A stretch of DNA of 64,000 nt from Mugil cephalus (Eukaryota > Chordata > Actinopteri > Mugiliformes > Mugilidae), in assembly GCF_022458985.1 (NCBI RefSeq), contig NC_061777.1, positions 20,301,668 to 20,365,667 of the forward strand, in the 5' to 3' direction. The position numbers and the translations under genes were made by a program. Below, in pieces: positions 61,103-64,000 of the stretch. The notes under the pieces were generated by a model. That model was not told the DNA's origin. It ran no database searches and saw nothing but the letters and a program-made list of their open reading frames with translations. Each line of letters opens with the position of its first letter. Positions within the stretch are counted from its first letter, which is position 1.

Positions 61103-62229
61103 ATGAAATAGAACTTGCTGACTTAGGAATTTTATCTGACAGCTCATGCAATCATGCAGCTGTGGAAAATCCATCTGGAAAACATTTGATGAGATGGAGA
61201 CCTCATACTGTAGGGTCAACAATGACAACAAGCAGCATGGATGGATAAAATAAATAAGATAAGATAAAACGTTATGGTAGACAAAACTCCTTATTATTTG
61301 ATTTTATTATCTAATGTAGCCTTAGCTAAACTAATGATCTGTGACCAACACCAAAAATGTAATTAAATAAGACTTATATACTAATGTACAATGAATGCAT
61401 TAGATATGCAAATAAATAAATAAACAAATATGCCAACAGATTCCTTTAATTCTTTGGACTGCTTTGGGCCTCTATTGCTGGTGTATTTGTTTTACATGCA
61501 ATCCCTTTAAACTGACTACACAGATATTAGAATAGAAAACAGCATCCTCTTGTGTTTGACAGACAAACTCACAGTATCTGAACATCAGTTATATTTTAAT
61601 TATATCAATGTGATATTTTATCAGTATAAACCACTAGGAACTAAACATGGATAGAATATAATCACAAAAGCTACTGTTATAGTCGTTGATGTTATTGTTA
61701 ATAATTTAAGAATAGGTATTGTGTTATTACTTCCGCATCGAGCAAGGGACGCTCATGATTGGGTCGATTTTAGGGAAAAAAGGGCGGGACAACGTCGCAG
61801 CAGAGGACCAATCACGTTTGAGCTCAGCCTGACACCAGAAAGTAAACAGACTTGTTTTGATCTGTCAAAAAATCACACGGCTCTGCAAGCGAAGTCACCA
61901 AGGAGTAAAGTATGCCATTAGGACCGAATAGTTGAATAAAAAACGGGGTTGTTTTGTCACGAGCGCGAATACGTTTTTGTGCAGTTGTCTCGTTTCAGTT
62001 TTGAAATGTCGAGCTGTTTTTTGTAGCGCGTTCCACCAGTTAGCATGCTAGCCGGCGGATGCTAGCAAATGTCAAACCAACTTAACACTAGTTTAAGTGT
62101 TAAGTCTTAGCAGCAGAAAGTGCTTGTGTTTTTAACTATACTAGTAATCTGTAACAGTCCTGCGGCGTTAACCGTGTGCACAACATGTTGGTCTCTAACA
62201 GTGACGCATAAACCAAATCGCTCTTCTGC

Positions 62230-62257
62230 AGCTGAAGCTGAAGCTGAAGCTGAAGAG
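62230..62257 (+). repeat. (CTGAAG)4 hexanucleotide repeat in the klhl22 leader
   Basis: Four in-register CTGAAG units lie about 30 nt before the klhl22 start codon. They are likely in the 5' UTR. Confidence 0.85.
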
Positions 62258-62268
62258 ACCTCTGAACG

Positions 62269-62289
62269 ATGTCAGTGCTGGACAGATGA
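62269..62289 (+). CDS. Six-codon upstream ORF overlapping the klhl22 start
   Basis: ATG at 62269 opens a frame of six codons that stops with TGA at 62287-62289, so the stop overlaps the klhl22 ATG at 62286 as ATGA. It would reduce scanning to the main start or allow reinitiation. It exists only if transcription starts upstream of 62269 and klhl22 starts at 62286. Confidence 0.4.
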   Translation: MSVLDR

Positions 62290-62542
62290 AAGCCATGAAA
62301 CCTGAGCAGAAGTGTGTCGCCGTAGCAGAGGACGGAGCTCCGAGTCCAATGGGAGGACTCGCTGGCTCGTCGGGCCGCCCGGGCCGTCGGACCTACCAAA
62401 GTTCAGCCCATTTCGGCAGCCTGCTGGACGGCCTGCTGGCTCTCAGACAGGGCGGCATCCTGTTTGACGTGGTGCTGGTGGTGGAGGGTCGACCCATCCA
62501 AGCCCACCGTATTCTCCTGGCCGCCTCTTGTGATTATTTCAG
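62286..62542 (+). CDS. klhl22: Kelch-like protein 22, first coding exon (gene runs off the right edge)
   Basis: The frame gives 85 complete codons and a split arginine before the donor GTGAGA at 62543. After a variable N-terminus come TYQSSAHFGSLLDGLLALRQ and GGILFDVVLVVEGRPIQAHR, then ILLAASCDYFR, which is the start of the BTB domain and close to human KLHL22. KLHL22 is a cullin-3 adaptor that recognises substrates through its kelch propeller. BACK and kelch exons are not in the window; no further exon was found up to 64000. The start at 62286 is the first ATG of the frame; a second lies three codons on at 62295. Confidence 0.9.
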
Positions 62543-64000
62543 GTGAGATACGGTGAAGCGGGTCTCTGCGCTCAACTTTCATTTTCACTTTTCTCCAGTA
62601 TAGGCTGGCAAATATTCAAGATGCCTTCAAAGGCTTGGCCTAATAAAACAGTAGAGACAGAGAGGTACTCGCACGACCATGACCCAATGTACAGAACCCT
62701 CCTGTCTAATGTATGTTTCTTCAGTTACTTTACTGGGAGTAAGACATTTTATCCCTTTCCTGACTCCATTTACATGGTCTTGATCACCGTGTAATCCGTT
62801 TTTACCGAGGTTTATGTTTTTATGGTTTAGTTGTGGTAATTATGGAGGTTATGTGTTTTTTTTATGTATTTCAGTCACAAGACAAAGGCAAGGCCCACAG
62901 TTCAGTTTAAACAAGTTTGTCCACATGAACGTATTTGATGTAGCTTCTCAACATTGTCATAAGACCAGTTTTGCAAAAGGCTTTGAGGAAAGGCAACCTG
63001 ACTCGTAAATATTTCTTGAAGACGTTCTGCCACTCATCGAGTAGCGTCTTCAGTTCTGAGAAACTGAAAGGAAGTTGAGGTTGGAACAGGAAAAGTCTGT
63101 GGGTAGAACCCGTCGTTTTGGCTTCTGTCATTAGCTTATCTGTAGTGAGAGGGTTTAATGTGGCATTAAACCTACTTTCTCTGCGCCAGGGTCACGTGAT
63201 TTCTTAGACCTCAGTCCTGTGCACTCACAACCTGCAGCTTAAAAGGCACCTGTGCTATAGTCTCAACCCAGTCCGTGTGTACAGGTCGTTTGTTCTGATG
63301 TTTAACCTTAAGTCCGGCCGCAGACGTGGTTTACTAAAGTTCAGCCTAGAGATCAGCCTCAGATCATGTGATGTGTATGTCATATAATAACTACCGTGAA
63401 CAGCAGCGGAAACACTTCAGACACAATGGATCAACACAGATAAAATCATCTTAACAATGTCCGTGATGATTCTCAATTATCTGTGTAAAAGCAAAGCTAA
63501 AACAAAGCAGCTGACTGGAGCTTTGAACATGTATTTAGATGTGTTGTGTAACACAGAAAAAATCAAGCAAGTCCAGTTTTCTTGTTTTCTTTGTGTTAAA
63601 TAGATCTTCAGAATAGCAAAGCTCTATGCTATGCTGGTGAACCTTGGTGTGTTTTCCAGTGTGCTACATAAAATTGGGAGGGTTCTCTGACACACCTGTG
63701 TCGGGTGTGTCAGCTGCAGGTCAGCTGGACTCATTCCCATTTTGACTCTGGTTCCAGGTTAAGTTTGTTTACTTGTCTGTTTTCATAACACTTCTACATA
63801 AACTTCACTTTTGGCACACAACATTAAGTATTACGTATCACAAGCACATTCACTGGAATATATGTGGCATACAGGCATCACAGGGCAAGATTTTCTCCAT
63901 GATTGTCAGTAAACTCTGCTGTTCAGAATCAGAATGTCATCAATGTCCTTGCACGCAGTACAAGAGTATAAAGTCATCTCCAATGTGGTTTGTGTAAGAG
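62543..64000 (+). other. klhl22 intron 1 (to the window end)
   Basis: No second klhl22 exon is visible. A repeat copy related to 60240-60345 lies at 63013-63112. Otherwise no feature was recognised. Confidence 0.6.

Larger units (their letters stand above)
49800..62000. other. Intergenic region between the NPY receptor gene and klhl22
   Basis: No gene was recognised in about 12 kb. Noncoding first exons of the receptor gene could lie in 49.8-52.3 kb. Listed contents are a CpG-rich patch, a GAAA microsatellite, a LINE fragment, a repeat with duplicated segments near 60.2-60.5 kb and an (AC)n run. Confidence 0.6.

Overview
The window is vertebrate nuclear DNA: split genes with GT-AG introns, an A/T-rich background, abundant transposon relics and microsatellites. 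A complete gonadotropin-releasing hormone gene encodes the seabream-type decapeptide QHWSYGLSPG, which points to a percomorph-like teleost fish. No prokaryotic, CRISPR, rRNA or tRNA feature was seen.

Region by region. (1) 1-19.7 kb, minus strand: the 5' part of an FGF receptor gene, best matched to fgfr1. It holds a signal-peptide exon, Ig-I, acid box, Ig-II (two exons), the shared first half of Ig-III, and then both alternative second halves, IIIb and IIIc. The transmembrane and kinase exons lie beyond the left edge. One intron carries a decayed LINE and a hAT-like end. (2) 19.7-30.3 kb: no gene recognised; LINE 3' end with a (TTCTA)14 tail, a perfect 15-bp hairpin, a tandem duplication and old mobile-element sequence. 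(3) 30.3-31.2 kb, minus strand: complete four-exon ankrd39. (4) 32.15-35.75 kb, plus strand: complete twelve-exon kctd9, divergent from ankrd39 across about 0.9 kb. (5) 37.9-39.2 kb, plus strand: complete gnrh1 with TATA box, noncoding exon 1 and poly(A) signal. Terminal-inverted-repeat elements lie close upstream, in intron 3 and a few kb downstream. (6) 39.2-48.6 kb: no gene recognised; a pyrimidine-rich tract of about 1.3 kb and dinucleotide repeats. (7) 48.7-49.8 kb, minus strand: an intact intronless 367-residue neuropeptide Y-family receptor, best read as Y8. (8) 50-62 kb: no gene recognised; a second copy of the LINE from region 2, microsatellites. (9) 62.3-62.5 kb, plus strand: first coding exon of klhl22, continuing past the right edge.

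The genes are not one pathway. kctd9-gnrh1 adjacency matches human 8p21, and FGFR1 is also on 8p. The NPY receptor and FGFR families share the human 4/5/8/10 paralogon, so fgfr1 + gnrh1/kctd9 + an NPY Y8-type receptor in 50 kb looks like a compact remnant of the 8p-type block. ankrd39 and klhl22 have human orthologues on other chromosomes. Exon boundaries were read by eye from splice consensus and reading frame; all coding phases in fgfr1, ankrd39, kctd9 and gnrh1 close correctly. Family names come from remembered conserved sequence, not a database search.
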